From Chlorocebus sabaeus (taxonomy: Eukaryota > Chordata > Mammalia > Primates > Cercopithecidae): DNA of 64,000 nucleotides. How positions within the stretch are numbered: position 1 is the first letter of the stretch; each line of letters starts with the position of its first letter. The notes below the pieces were generated by a model, which was given only the letters and a program-made list of their open reading frames with translations, searched no databases and had not been told where the DNA came from. The translations under genes were made by a program, and so were the position numbers. Below are positions 1-11,603 of this stretch, piece after piece. The stretch covers positions 43,947,931-44,011,930 of the forward strand of contig NC_132909.1 of NCBI RefSeq assembly GCF_047675955.1, written 5' to 3'.

Positions 1-405
1 GGTTATTTGGGGACCAAACACCCTTTCCTCAGACTAAAAGAGGGATTGCCAATCCAGATGGCTAGAGAGTAGGGGATCTGAATGAGCGAGGGCTGTTGGT
101 GCCAACTTAGAGAGTCTGTGTCTTGCCCGTTGGGCTGCTGCTCCCCGGCCTGGGTTGATTGTCATCAGGGCAAACTCAGGGTTGGTGCTTTTACATCTCC
201 TGTTTTAGTAAGTAGTCGATCCAGATTTTTAAATGACACCACACACATTTTAAATGTTAGCAACAAATACAGATTGGCAAACAGCACTGAGGTGTATAAA
301 GCACTTTTGCTGCCTGGTGATCCGTGGACTGTTTGTTTGCACTGTTTGCATCCTCTGGTCTAAAGTGCCTTTTGGCTTCTTCTTTTTTTGAATGGTTTAT
401 TTCAG
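1..405 (+). other. SUGP2 intron, 3' part
   Basis: Single-copy sequence with no Alu. It ends in a T-rich tract and the acceptor 'tttatttcag'. A start codon at 324 is in frame with the exon, but the human protein continues upstream through a spliced exon, so I treat this ATG as intronic. Confidence 0.85.
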
Positions 406-2016
406 ATCTCTTAAGGGCAGTCCCAAGATCCAGAGCAGAGATGTATGATGATGTCCACAGCGATAGCAGATACTCCCTCAGTGGATCTGTAGCTCACTCG
501 CGAGACGCCGGAAGAGAAGGCCTGAGAAGTGATGTATTTCCAGGGCCTTCCTTCAGATCAAGCAACCCTTCCATCAGTGATGACAGCTACTTTCGCAAAG
601 AATGTGGCCGGGATCTGGAATTTTCTCACTCTGATTCTCGGGACCAGGTCATTGGCCACCGGAAATTGGGACATTTCCGTTCTCAGGACTGGAAATTTGC
701 ACTCCGTGGTTCTTGGGAGCAAGACTTTGGCCATCCAGTTTCTCAAGAGTCCTCCTCTTGGTCACAGGAGTATAGTTTTGGTCCCTCTGCAGTTTTGGGA
801 GACTTTGGATCTTCCAGGCTGATTGAGAAAGAGTGTTTGGAGAAGGAGAGTCGGGATTATGACGTGGACCATCCTGGGGAGGCTGACTCTGTGCTCAGGG
901 GCAGCAGTCAAGTCCAGGCCAGAGGCCGAGCTTTAAACATCGTTGACCAGGAAGGTTCCCTCCTAGGAAAGGGGGAGACTCAGGGCCTGCTCACAGCTAA
1001 GGGGGGTGTTGGGAAACTTGTCACATTGAGAAATGTGAGCACAAAAAAAATACCCACCATGAATCGTATTACTCCCAAAACTCAGGGCACTAACCAAATC
1101 CAGAAAACCACTCCAAGTCCTGATGTGACCCTGGGGACAAACCCAGGGACAGAAGATATCCAGTTCCCCATTCAGAAGATCCCTCTGGGGCTGGATCTGA
1201 AGAATCTTCGGCTCCCCAGAAGAAAGATGAGCTTTGACATCGTAGATAAGTCTGATGTTTTTTCAAGATTTGGGATAGAAATAATCAAATGGGCAGGATT
1301 CCACACCATAAAAGATGATATTAAATTTTCCCAGCTTTTCCAGACTCTCTTTGAACTTGAAACAGAAACCTGTGCTAAAATGCTTGCCTCATTCAAATGT
1401 TCCTTAAAACCAGAGCACAGAGATTTTTGCTTTTTTACTATCAAATTTTTAAAGCACTCTGCTTTGAAAACACCCAGAGTTGATAATGAGTTTTTAAACA
1501 TGCTTTTAGACAAAGGTGCTGTGAAGACCAAAAATTGCTTTTTTGAAATCATAAAGCCCTTTGACAAGTACATAATGAGACTTCAAGACCGGCTTCTGAA
1601 GAGTGTCACACCTCTGCTTATGGCCTGCAATGCCTATGAGCTGAGTGTCAAGATGAAGACCCTCAGTAACCCCCTGGACTTGGCTCTTGCCCTAGAAACC
1701 ACCAATTCTCTCTGCCGGAAGTCTTTGGCCCTTTTGGGACAGACATTCTCCTTGGCCTCTTCTTTCCGGCAAGAGAAAATCTTAGAAGCTGTCGGCCTGC
1801 AAGATATAGCTCCATCACCTGCTGCATTTCCAAACTTCGAAGACTCCACTTTGTTTGGGAGAGAGTACATAGACCACCTGAAGGCCTGGCTAGTCAGCAG
1901 CGGATGTCCCCTCCAGGTTAAGAAAGCCGAACCAGAGCCAACGCGAGAGGAGGAGAAAATGATTCCTCCTACCAAACCCGAAATTCAGGCCAAGGCTCCA
2001 AGTAGTCTGAGTGATG
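406..2016 (+). CDS. SUGP2: SUGP2 large coding exon (N-terminal half)
   Basis: The acceptor is 'tttatttcag' ending at 405 and the donor is 'gtaagg' from 2017. The first two bases complete an Asp codon (G from the upstream exon), and the last base starts the Ala codon finished by the next exon. It encodes residues 1-537 of the window part (DLLRAVPRSRAEMYDDVHSD onward). The first third is rich in Ser, Arg, Asp and Gly and looks disordered. Residues around 300-500 are better ordered, with Leu- and Phe-rich helices (for example FSQLFQTLFELETETCAK). No catalytic motif is visible. The open frame runs upstream to an ATG at 324, but 324-405 is intron: the splice site and the human protein both show it. 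The frame ends soon after the donor at 2067. Confidence 0.95.
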
Positions 2017-2224
2017 GTAAGGAAAACAGCCAAAGTTTCTATTTGTTGTTTTTCGTCTTTGTTTGGTAATGTCTTTTATTTGAGATTTTTTTACACAGAA
2101 GCTCTTTAGCCAATTGGAAACAAATCAAGATTTTAGTAGAAAATGCACATTGGCCAATATATGTCTGCCATTCATTCTGTGAATGTGTCTTAGGAATCTG
2201 CTGTTTACCATAAAAGTCTTTAGA

Positions 2225-3321
2225 CAGCTGGGTGTGGTGGCACATGCCTGTAATTCAAGCACTTTGGGAGGCCAAGGCGGCAGGTTGCTTGAGACCAGGA
2301 GTTCGAGACCAGCCTGGCCAACATAGTGAAACCCCATCTCTACTAAAAATACAAAAACTAGCTGGGTGTGGTGGCACGCACCTGAAATCGCAGCTACTCG
2401 GGAGGCTGAGGCAGGAGAATCCACTTGGACCTGGGAAGTGGAAGTTTCAGTGAGCTGAGATCATCCCACTGTACTCCAGCCTGGGCGACAGCAAGACTCT
2501 GTCTCAGAAAAACAAAAATCTTTGGACATTTTTAGGTCAGATACCTCTCGGGATTTGGTAGAAAGCTGTGGCCATTGCCAGAAAAAATGCTCATCTGTTC
2601 ATACACAATTTTACCTATATCTTCTGAGGGGTTCATATCATACCTTTCTGCAGCCAAGGTTAAGAACCCTTATTCCTTTTTTTTTTTTTTTTTTAATCTT
2701 TGAAAGAAAGAGGGCTTGACTTTCTTTCTTTGTTTTTGTCTTTTTGAGACATGGTCATGCCCTGTCACCCAGGCTGGTGTGCAGTGGCATGATCATGGCT
2801 CACTGCAGCCCCGACCTCCTGGGCTCAAGTGATCCTTCCACCTGAACCTCCTGAGTAGCTGGGACTATTGGCTTGTACCACTGTGCCTGGCTAACTTTTT
2901 TTGTATTTTTTGTAGAGAATCATGTTGCCTAGACTGGTCTCAAACTCCTGAGCTCAAGTGATCTACCTGCCTCAGCCTCCCAAAGTGCTGGGATTATAGG
3001 CGTGAGTCACTGCGCCTGGCTTGGAATCCTTGTTCCAACATGTCCCCACAAGGTATTACTAGAAGGGAGAAAAAACACAGAGCATGGTCTCTGAGGAATC
3101 CCCAGTCTCCTGAGGGAAGAAAATCACAAAGTCCAGTCACTCTGTTGAGCCAGGGGTGGTAGCACATTGTAATCCTAGCTACTCGGGAGGCTGAGGAGGG
3201 AGGATTGCTTGAGACCAGGAGTTCAAGGCTGCAGTGACCTGTGATTGCGTCTGTGAATAGCCACTGCACTCCAGCCTGGGCTAGCATCACCCTGTCACTC
3301 AATAAACCAAAACAAAAAAAC
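2225..3321. repeat. Two Alus and an Alu monomer
   Basis: 2225-2518 is a plus-strand full-length Alu with flanking 'aaagtctttagac' and 'aaaatctttggac' duplications. 2735-3021 is a minus-strand, diverged, J-like Alu ('gatcatggctcactgcagcc'). 3150-3321 is a plus-strand single-arm element like a free left monomer. Confidence 0.85.
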
Positions 3322-4204
3322 AGTCACCCTTGTGCTAGAATTAAAGTGACACAGGAGAGGCTCCAGCCCAGCCTGGAGAGTTGTGGAGGTCGTGCTTGAG
3401 CTGTATTGAAGGATGTGTAGGGACCAGCCAGGTCATTCCACGTAGTGGATGCACCTTTTCGCCCTACTCACCTTCCTAGACTGGCTAAAGTTGGTGAATT
3501 ACTTAAGTACACCTGCTAATTAGCAGTTATCATTGGCTTTCTGGGGAGAGGAAAAGGCCAAGGAAGAGAAGTAGAAGTGATAAGCTGTTTGATTTCCCTG
3601 TTCCTTCCTCCTAAACTCCCAGAATGGGCTCTCACAGCCCAGACATCCCAGAGATCGCAAGCATACATGGTAACCATGCTGTCTTAACTCTTGTGATAGG
3701 GAGAAAGCACTTCTCCCACTGACGTGGTTTTCACCTTCCATTGTCTCCAGCCCAGTGGGGAAGTCTCATTTGTTCCTGACTTTCTTTGCTCTTTCACCAC
3801 CCTCATGAAGCCCCAACGGCACTAGACACTGGATAGGTCCCACCACATACTGGTGGCCACATCCTACCGCCAGAGACGAATCCTTCCAGAATTAGGCTCA
3901 GGGCTGAAGGGACCCTATTCCCCAACCCTTCACAATGTGATGGGATACTGTTTGAAGGAAGAAAAGTCACCCATAACCTAAAGTGGTTGTAACCCACCCA
4001 CTTACCCTCCCACAGCCTTTGATGTTCCCCATGCTTTCCTGCAGCTGCAGGCGTGCTGGACTGAAAATGCTACCGCCTGCTCTTCTACGTGATTGCCAGA
4101 AAGCCCTCTTTGTTTCCACAGCCTTTGCTACATCGTGATATTGACCTAATGTAAATTACCTCACCTTTCCCTTGATGCTGGATTGATGCTGCCTTTTACT
4201 AGAG

Positions 4205-4315
4205 GTTTCTGAAGCCAGACAGACCTGGGTTCACATGTAGTTGGCATCTGGAAGCCTCAGTTCCCTGTCTGGATAGCGGGATAGCTGGCGGCAGGGCCCA
4301 CATCTCATGAGGCTG
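4205..4315 (+). repeat. MIR SINE fragment
   Basis: 'gacctgggttcacatg' followed by 'agcctcagttccctgtctgg' matches the MIR core. It is an ancient tRNA-derived SINE, strongly diverged. Confidence 0.6.
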
Positions 4316-4340
4316 CCCCACCGCTGCTCATGTTCCTGTT

Positions 4341-5297
4341 AGAAATGTTGGAATGGAGCCAGGCATGGTGGCTCACACCTGTAATCCCAACACTTTGAGA
4401 GACTGAGGTGGGTGGATCACGAGGTCAGGAGTTCGAGACCAGCCTGGCCAACATGGTGAAACCCCGTCTGTACTAAAAATACAAAAATTAGCTGAATGTG
4501 GAGGCACGTGACTAATCCCAGCTACTTGGGAGGCTGAGGCAGGAGAATCGCTTGAATCTGGGAGGCAGAGGTTTCAGTGAGCCGAGATTGTGCCATTGCA
4601 TTCCAGCCTGGGCAACAGGGTGAGACTCCATCTAAAAAAAAAAAAAAAAAAAGGAAAGAAATGCTGGAATGGGCCAGGTGCAGTGGCTCGTTCCTGTAAT
4701 CCCAGCACTTTGGGAGACCGAGGCGGAGGTATAACGAGGTCAGGAGATCGAAACCATTCTGGCTAACACAGTGAAACCCCGTTGCTACTAAAAATACAAA
4801 AAATTAGTCAGGCGTGGTGGCATGTGCCTGTAGTCCCAGCTACTCGGGAGGCTGAGGCAAGATAATTGCTTGAACCCGGGAGGCAGAGGTTGCAGTGAGC
4901 TGAGATCTTGCTACTGCTCCCCAGTCTGGCAGCAGAGCAAGACTCCGTCTCCAAAAAACAAAGAAAAGAAAAGGAAAAAAGAAATGCTGGAATGGGCCAG
5001 GCGCAGTGGCTCACACCTGTAATCCCAACACTTTGGGAGGCTGAGGCAGGTGGATCACCTGAGGTCAGGAGTTCAAGACCAGCCTGGCCAACGTGATGAA
5101 ACCCTGTCTCTACTAAAAATCAAAAATTATCCTGGTGTGGTGGCACACACCTATAATCCCAGCTACTTGGGAGGCTGAGATGCTTGAACTTGGGAAGTGG
5201 AGGTTACAGTGAGCTTAGAGCGTGCTACTCCACTCCAGCCTGGGTGATTAGCAAAAGTCCGTCTAGAAAAAAAAAAAAAAAAAGAAATGCTGGAATG
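4341..5297 (+). repeat. Head-to-tail array of three Alus with repeated flank
   Basis: Three plus-strand full-length Alus (4356-4656, 4672-4979, 4995-5282) stand in tandem. The same 15-mer flanks every unit: 'agaaatgttggaatg' at 4341-4355, then 'agaaatgctggaatg' at 4657-4671, 4980-4994 and 5283-5297. The units differ from each other by many substitutions, so this is not a recent tandem duplication. Repeated insertion at one L1-endonuclease site fits best. Confidence 0.85.
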
Positions 5298-5334
5298 ACA
5301 TCTTTGATTGAATGCTTTGGTTATCACTATTACT

Positions 5335-5638
5335 TTTTTTTTTTTTTTTTTTTTCTGAGACGGAGTCTCGCTTTGTCGCCCAGGCTGGAGTGCAGTGGCT
5401 GGATCTCAGCTCACTGCAAGCTCCGCCTCCTGGGTTTAGCCATTCTCCTGCCTCAGCCTCCGGAGTAGCTGGGACTACAGGCGCCCGCCACTTCGCCCGG
5501 CTAGTTTTTTGTATTTTTTAGTAGAGACGGGGTTTCACCGTGTTAGCCAGGATGGTCTCGATCTCCTGACCTCGTGATCCGCCCGTCTCGGCCTCCCAAA
5601 GTGCTGGGATTACAGGCTTGAGCCACCGCGCCCGGCCA
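5335..5638 (-). mobile_element. Young Alu of Old World monkey type
   Basis: Minus strand, starting with a T-run and ending 'gcgcccggcc'. It shares lineage-type changes: 'ggctagttttttgtattt', 'ctccggagtagctggg', 'gcttgagccaccgcg'. Few differences from the other young copies here. Confidence 0.8.
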
Positions 5639-6078
5639 CTTTTTTTTTTTTTAATTCTTGAAAGGATACATTCTCAGGAGTAGGATTGCTGGACCAAAGC
5701 TGTGTCCCGCTTTCTGACTCTTGCTCATGGTCTTCCTAGCTAAAGATGACCAAATTAAAAGGGGTCCCCAAATTTCATTGCTGACTGTAAACCTCAACAT
5801 CTTTTATAAAATCACATAAAACTAGTAGTTCTGTAAAAAGAGAGCCATGAAAAAAAAGCAGTTTCAAAGGGGACATACTTGGAATAACATGGCAGTTGAA
5901 GGATTGACTCATCATGTGTGAAGAGCTCACACTAGTGTTTAAAATAAGCTCAAAGTTGTAACATGGACACAGGTGGGCACAGGACTGTGCAATCATTTAC
6001 AGAACAAACTGGAAAACCTTGCTAGTTCAGCAGTGATTTTAACTGAATGGCTGAACCAATAGACCAGTCTGTGCTTTT

Positions 6079-7858
6079 TTGTTTGTTTGTTTTTGGTTTT
6101 GGGACGGAGTTTTGCTCTTGTTGCCCAGGCTGGAGTGCAACGGCGTGATCTCGGCTCACTGCAACCTCCGCCTCCCAGGTTCAAGCAGTTCTCCTGCTTC
6201 AGCCTCCCTAGTAGCTGGGATTGTAGTCATGTGCCACCACGCCCAGCTAATTTTGTATTTTTAGTAGGGACAGGGTTTATCCATGTTGGTCAGGCTGGTC
6301 TCGAACTTCCAACCTCAGGTGATCCGCCCACCTTGACCTCCCAAAGTGCTGGGATTACAGGCATAAGCCACCACGCCCGGCCATCATTCTGTGCTTTTAA
6401 AACTAGCCAATTATTAGGAAATTAAACAATCTTACCATTTGAAGAAACATGTTCTTCTGTGTTGCTGGCAGCATTGTAAATTTAAAGTCATATTGGAGGA
6501 AATTCACACTTTAAAAAATATTTTGGGCAGGGCATGGTGGCTCACACCTGTAATCCCAGCACTTTGGGAGGTAGAGGAGGGTGGATCTCTTGAGCCCAAG
6601 AATTGGAGACCAGCCTGAGCAAGATGGTGAAGACTCGTCTCTACAAAATTTTTAAAAATTAGCCAGACGTAGTGGCGCATGTCTGTAGTCCCAGCTACTT
6701 GGGAGGCTGAGGCCTGAGAATTGCTTGAGCCCAGGAGTTCGAGGCTGCAGTGAACTATCATGGGACCACTGCACTCCAGCCTGGGCGACAGAGTGAGACC
6801 CTGTCTCAAAAAAGAAAAGATTTGTTTTTTTTTTTGAAATGGAGTCTCTCTCTGACGCTCAAGCTGGAGTGCAGTGGCGCGATCTCGGCTCACTGCAAGC
6901 TCCACCTCCTGGATTCACGCCATTCTCCTGCCTCAACCTCCTGAGTAGCTGGTACTGCAGGCGCCCACCACCATGCCTGGCTAATTTTTTTGTATTTTTT
7001 AGTAGAGATGGAGTTTCACCGTGTTAGCCAGGCTGGTCTTGGTCTCCTGACCTCGTGATCCACCCACCTCGGCCTCCCAAAGTGCTGGGATTACAGGCGT
7101 GAGCCACCATACCTGGCTAAAATTTGTTTCTTTTACATTCAACAGATATTTTCTGTGAACATGTAATTTGGGACCATTGACCTTTTTTTTTTGTTTTGAG
7201 ATAGAGTCTCGCTCTATTGCCAGACTGGAGTGCAGTAGCACGATCTTGGCTCACTGCAACCTCTGCCTCCCGGGTTCAAGCAATGCTCCTGCCTCCGCCT
7301 CCCAAGTAGCTGAGACTATCTTTTTTTTTTTGTATTTTAGTAGAGACGAGGTTTCACCATATTGCCCAGGCTGGTCTCGAACTCCTGAGCTCAGGCAATC
7401 TGCCCGCCTCGGCCTCCCAAAGTGCTAGGATTACAGGTGTGAGCCACCACGCCCAGCTGACCTTTTTTTTTTTAATTGGAGAAAATTTTTTGTGAATTGA
7501 TATATATATTTTCTGATTACAAAACACAAGTATGATGGGGTTTTTTTTTGGTTTTTTTTTTTGTTTGTTTGTTTTTGAGACCGAGTCTCGCTCTGTCGCC
7601 AAGGCTGGAGTGCAGTGGCGTGATCTCGGTCACTGCAAGCTCTGCCTCCCGGGTTCAAGCCATTCTCCTGCCTCAGCCTCCCAAGTAGCTGGGACTATAG
7701 GCGCCTGCCACCATGCCCGGCTAATTTTTTTTGTATTTTTAGTAGAGACAGGGTTTCACTGTGTTAGCCAGGATGGTCTCGATCTCCTGACCTCGTGATC
7801 CGCCCGCCTCAGCCTCCCAAAGTGCTAGGATTACAGGTGTGAGCCACCGCGCCCAGCC
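6079..7858. repeat. Cluster of five Alus
   Basis: 6079-6382 minus (flanks 'tctgtgctttt' on both sides); 6524-6821 plus, J-like; 6823-7119 minus; 7183-7459 minus; 7540-7858 minus. The plus copy at 6524 abuts a minus copy tail to start at 6823, making an inverted pair able to fold in RNA. The gaps hold only short unique sequence. Confidence 0.85.
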
Positions 7859-8414
7859 GTTTTTTTGTTTTAAAGATAAATCATAAGGAAAATGAAATTC
7901 GTGATAATTCTACCCCCTATAACATCTGTTAACATATTTCCTTATAGTCTTTTCCTACGTATCCATATTTATATATTTTTTATTTCCACCTTTATATTGA
8001 GAACTATAACCTAGATACCTTTTTTGTGTATTTTAAACTAGATATTTATATTTTCCACTTTAATGTTATGAACACTCAAATTATTAAGTGATACATGAAA
8101 AATGATATCAAATTGCAATATGTCTTTCTTTTTGTAGAGTATATAAATAAATTGCTCTGTCCAGTCATTGAAAGCTGTGACTGTTTCTCTCCTAGTGGTT
8201 ATGCTGTTACATTTTTTAGGAGGAGATTTTCTGTATTGATTTGTAGATTAAGGTGTTGTTTTCCTCTTTTCAATTCTGGTGTCTTGTGAATGAGGATTTC
8301 GGTTGTTGATGCCTGCTTGGGTTCAGTGCTAAGCCCCCAACTACTGTACTGTCCTCGTCTTCCCAGAGCCCACAGTCAGCATGTTTCTCAGAAAAGTTGT
8401 TCTGTGTGTTCCAG

Positions 8415-8535
8415 CTGTCCCCCAGCGAGCAGATCACAAAGTAGTGGGCACCATTGACCAGCTTGTGAAACGTGTCATCGAAGGCAGCCTGTCTCCCAAA
8501 GAGAGAACTCTTCTCAAAGAGGACCCTGCTTACTG
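8415..8535 (+). CDS. SUGP2: SUGP2 exon, first half of SURP module 1
   Basis: The acceptor is 'tgtgttccag' and the donor is 'gtaggt'. The 121-nt exon encodes AVPQRADHKVVGTIDQLVKRVIEGSLSPKERTLLKEDPAY plus two bases of a Trp codon, residues 538-577 of the window part. The segment from VVGTIDQLVKRVIEG on is the start of the first SURP module, a helical protein-protein contact module of splicing factors. The intron cuts the module within the Trp codon (TG|G). The second SURP module is cut at the equivalent place. Confidence 0.95.
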
Positions 8536-8916
8536 GTAGGTCTTTAAATGTCCACCCTGTGAATCCCTCTCATGGAGTATATGGCAAAATTTGGGTCACT
8601 CTGATGGTGTTGAGAGCAGAGGGTGAAATACTTGAGTAAGTGGTGTTCTCCAGCGAGAAGAGCATGAGGGTGCCTCAGATTTATGTGGGTTCAGCAAGTC
8701 CTAGCTCTGTTGCAGAGCAGTGGTAGGCTGGCTGGGTGGTAGCATTCTCTTACCTGTGAATACAGCTCCAACTCCCTGCTTTGCTGTTTTAAGGATGCAA
8801 TGAGATGTTCATGCAGAGAATACAGAGTAAGGGTAGTAAGATTAGTAATACATCATTGCAGTTGTTTGCAGTTTATTGCTAATATTTGTTAAACTGTGTT
8901 TTGCTTAACTGCCTCT

Positions 8917-9226
8917 TTTTTTTTTTTTTGAGACGGAGTCTCGCTCTGTCGCCCAGGCTGGAGTGCAGTGGCCGGATCTCAGCTCATTGCAAGCTCCGCC
9001 TCCCGGGTTTACACCATTCTCCTGCCTCAGCCTCTTGAGTAGCTGGGACTACAGGCGCCCGCTGCCATGCCCGGCTAGTTTTTTTTTTTTTTTTTTTTTG
9101 TATTTTTTTAGTAGAGATGGGGTTTCACTGTGTTAGCCAGGATGGTCTCGATCTCCTGACCTCGTGATCCGCCCGTCTCGGCCTCCCAAAGTGCTGAGAT
9201 TACAGGCTTGAGCCACCGCGCCTGGC
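8917..9226 (-). mobile_element. Young Alu of Old World monkey type
   Basis: Minus strand with perfect flanks 'cttaactgcctcttt' on both sides (from 8905 and 9226). Has 'gtggccggatctcagctc' and 'gggtttacaccattctcc'. The middle A-rich linker is expanded to a run of over 20 T on this strand near 9080-9099. Confidence 0.85.
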
Positions 9227-9327
9227 CTTAACTGCCTCTTTATATGAATAGAACAACTTTTTAAAATTACAGTTTGCATCCTAAATATACTACTTTCTTA
9301 TTAGAGAAAGTAAAGAACAGGCCAGAG

Positions 9328-9606
9328 AAAGAGTCTCGCTCTGTCACCCAGGCTGGAGTACAGTGGCGCAATCTTAGCTTACTGCAACCTCCGTCTCCTG
9401 GGTTCAAGCGATTCTCGTGCCTCAGCCTCCCAAGTAGCTGGGATTACAGGCGCACACCAGCACACCCAGCTAATTTTTGTATTTTTAGTAGAGACGGGGT
9501 TTCACCATGTTGGCCAGGTTGGTCTCAAACTCCTGACCTCAGGTGACCCACCTGCCTTGGCTTCCCAAAGTGCTGGGATTACAGGTGTGAGCCACCGCAC
9601 CAGACC
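9328..9606 (-). repeat. Alu lacking its poly(A) tail
   Basis: Minus-strand Alu body from 'gagtctcgctctgtcaccc' to 'gcaccagacc'. The expected T-run before it is missing: the sequence there is 'caggccagagaaagagtctc'. The end was lost by deletion or recombination. An unrelated 25-base T-run follows at 9618. Confidence 0.75.
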
Positions 9607-9764
9607 GAGACACCATTTCTTTTTTTTTTTTTTTTTTTTTTTAAAAAAGGAGGTGATGATCAGTGCTTTGCTTGTATTTCTGCCTACCTTTCTGGCAGTT
9701 TATCATGATACCTGGGAGTGAAACTGCTGGGTTAAAGCTCATGTTAGAGACTTTTGATTTATGT

Positions 9765-10296
9765 CAGTTTCTCAGCTGCAGCACTTTTTATTTTTAATTT
9801 TTTTTGGAACAGAGTCTCGCCCTGTCACCAGGCTGGAGTGCAGTGGGGCTATCTCGGCTCACTGCAACCTGTGTTTCCCGGGTTCAAGCAATTCTTGTGC
9901 CTCAGCCTCCCGAGTAACTGGGATTACAGGTGCCCGCCACCACACCCAGCTAATTTTTTGTATTCTAGTAGAGACGGGGTTTCACCATGTTGCCCAAGGT
10001 GGTCTTGAACTCCTGAACTCAGGCAATCCGCCCGCCTCGACCTCCCAAAGTGCTGGGATTACAGGCGTGAGCCACTGCGCCCAGCCTCAGCTGCAGCACT
10101 GTTGACATTTGAGACTGAATCATTCTGTGTTAGGGTTGGAGCTGTCCTGGACATTGCAGGCTGTTTAGCAGCATCTGTGGTCTCTATCCGTTTGATGTTA
10201 GCAGGACCTTCTATCTCACTAGTAACAACCCAGAATACATCCAGACACTGCCTGGTGTCCCATGGCAGGCAGAGCTGCCCCTGATGGAGACCATTG
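9765..10296. repeat. hAT-type DNA transposon fossil split by an Alu
   Basis: The ends 'cagtttctca' and 'ggagaccattg' are degenerate inverted repeats of the hAT type. The inside ('ttgcaggctgtttagcagcatc', then 'acatccagacactgcc') resembles a common MITE I remember but cannot name safely. A minus-strand Alu (9785-10086) sits inside it, flanked by 'ctcagctgcagcact' on both sides. Confidence 0.6.
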
Positions 10297-10361
10297 ATGT
10301 TTATCATCAGATTACTCTCCATAGGTTATGTGTACTAATTGACCCTCTCACTGTTCTCTGT

Positions 10362-10448
10362 TTTTGTTAGGGACAGGATCTCACTCTGTTGCTCAGGCTG
10401 CAGTGCAGGGGCGCTATCACAGCCCACTGCAATCTTGACCTCCTGAGT
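10362..10448 (-). repeat. Alu fragment
   Basis: 'ggacaggatctcactctg' to 'gcaatcttgacctcctgag' is the tail end of an old Alu in minus orientation, about 85 bases. Confidence 0.7.
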
Positions 10449-10732
10449 GTGCCCTTTTTGGTAGTCAGATTATACCCATATTGGACTTGTTATTCTTGCT
10501 GTTGTAATTACTAAAGATGCTTGAAAGGCATACATTTCCATGTCTTTGGTCCTTCCCATCATGATTTACCCAGGGGAAAGTTGTAACTTGTTGTGTTTTT
10601 ATTTTTACAAAATTCTTGAGTTTGGATTATTTACATGTATTGAATGAGGTAGGCATGTAACTTAAAAGTTAAAAATTCCCAAATAACCTAATTGTCACAG
10701 CATCATTTATTGAATACTTTTTATTTAATAAA

Positions 10733-10960
10733 CACTTGTGCCTTCTGTGCAGTTGGTACTGTTCTAAGCACATTACTGATTTGAGCACTAGCTAGTTGAA
10801 TCCTCATTAACAATGTTGCAAAGTAGGTCTATTGCTATGCTTATTTTACAGACAAGTAATTTAGAGGCTCCAAGAGCCCTCTTGGCTTGAGGATTCACAG
10901 CTAGTAAGAGGCAAAGTTGAGATTCAAATCCAGAGTCTGTGGTCTGAACCAGCGTGCATG
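10733..10960 (-). repeat. MIR SINE
   Basis: Minus orientation: 'tgttctaagcacattactg', 'ttattttacagacaagtaa', 'ggattcacagctagtaagag' and 'attcaaatccagagtctg' follow the MIR order. An open frame of 128 codons on this strand comes from it and is not a gene. Confidence 0.75.
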
Positions 10961-11603
10961 CTGAAGGAAGGAAGCTAGATAGCCCCAGATTGACAGATGC
11001 AAGCAGATACCAGACCCTTTTGATAAGAAGGCATCCAGACTTAGAAGGCCTAGGGGCACTTTCCAGGTGGTTGATAAGGTTATTAGGCTGGAGGAATAGG
11101 AGGCCCTGAGAGAACTGGGGGCTTGTGCCTCTGCCCCATGACCCCTGCACATGGCCCAGGGGTCTCATGACCACTGATAATCAGGCGCGGCAGACAGAAG
11201 CCAGAGTCAGGGGTGTGTTTGGATAGAAATAAGCATCAAAGTAAGAACTGATATTTGAGGTAAACCAGTATCATGAAAGAGAATCACCAAACTCAACAAA
11301 CTTCTGATACTCTAGAAGACAAGAGTTACTATGAGAAAGAGGAGGTGTAGTCTATAAATATGTGTGTGTAACGAATAGTCTCAGGTAATAAGAGTATATT
11401 GTATCCATGAAACAGACACTGGTTGCTATGAAAACAGAAAACTGGTTGCTATCCAAGATCCTGTTAAGGATCTTGGAAATGGAAAATAGATTGAAATAAA
11501 AATCTCAGCGGTTGGCTGATAGAATAGATCCTGAAGAAGGACAGATTTAGGAGTTGTTCCCAGAGACTTTATCATCCAAAAACTCCTTCACAAGGAATTA
11601 CCT

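Larger units (their letters stand above)
2017..8414 (+). other. SUGP2 intron before SURP 1
   Basis: A 6.4-kb intron in which Alus fill about half (listed separately). Non-repeat stretches are 3322-4204 (no recognisable signal), 5641-6078, and 7860-8414, which is AT-rich and may be an old L1 or L2 tail that I cannot assign. I see no further exon or RNA gene. Confidence 0.85.

Noticed and set aside
324..405. In-frame ATG at 324 that would extend the first SUGP2 exon upstream
   Set aside because: A T-rich acceptor ending at 405 precedes the coding match. The human protein continues upstream with different residues from a separate exon, so 324-405 is intron.
5184..5521. Alu-derived frames with the typical 'SRLECSGAISAHCNLRLPGSS' style
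   Set aside because: These peptides come from the antisense Alu consensus and recur dozens of times in the window. None is joined to splice sites that would make an exon credible.
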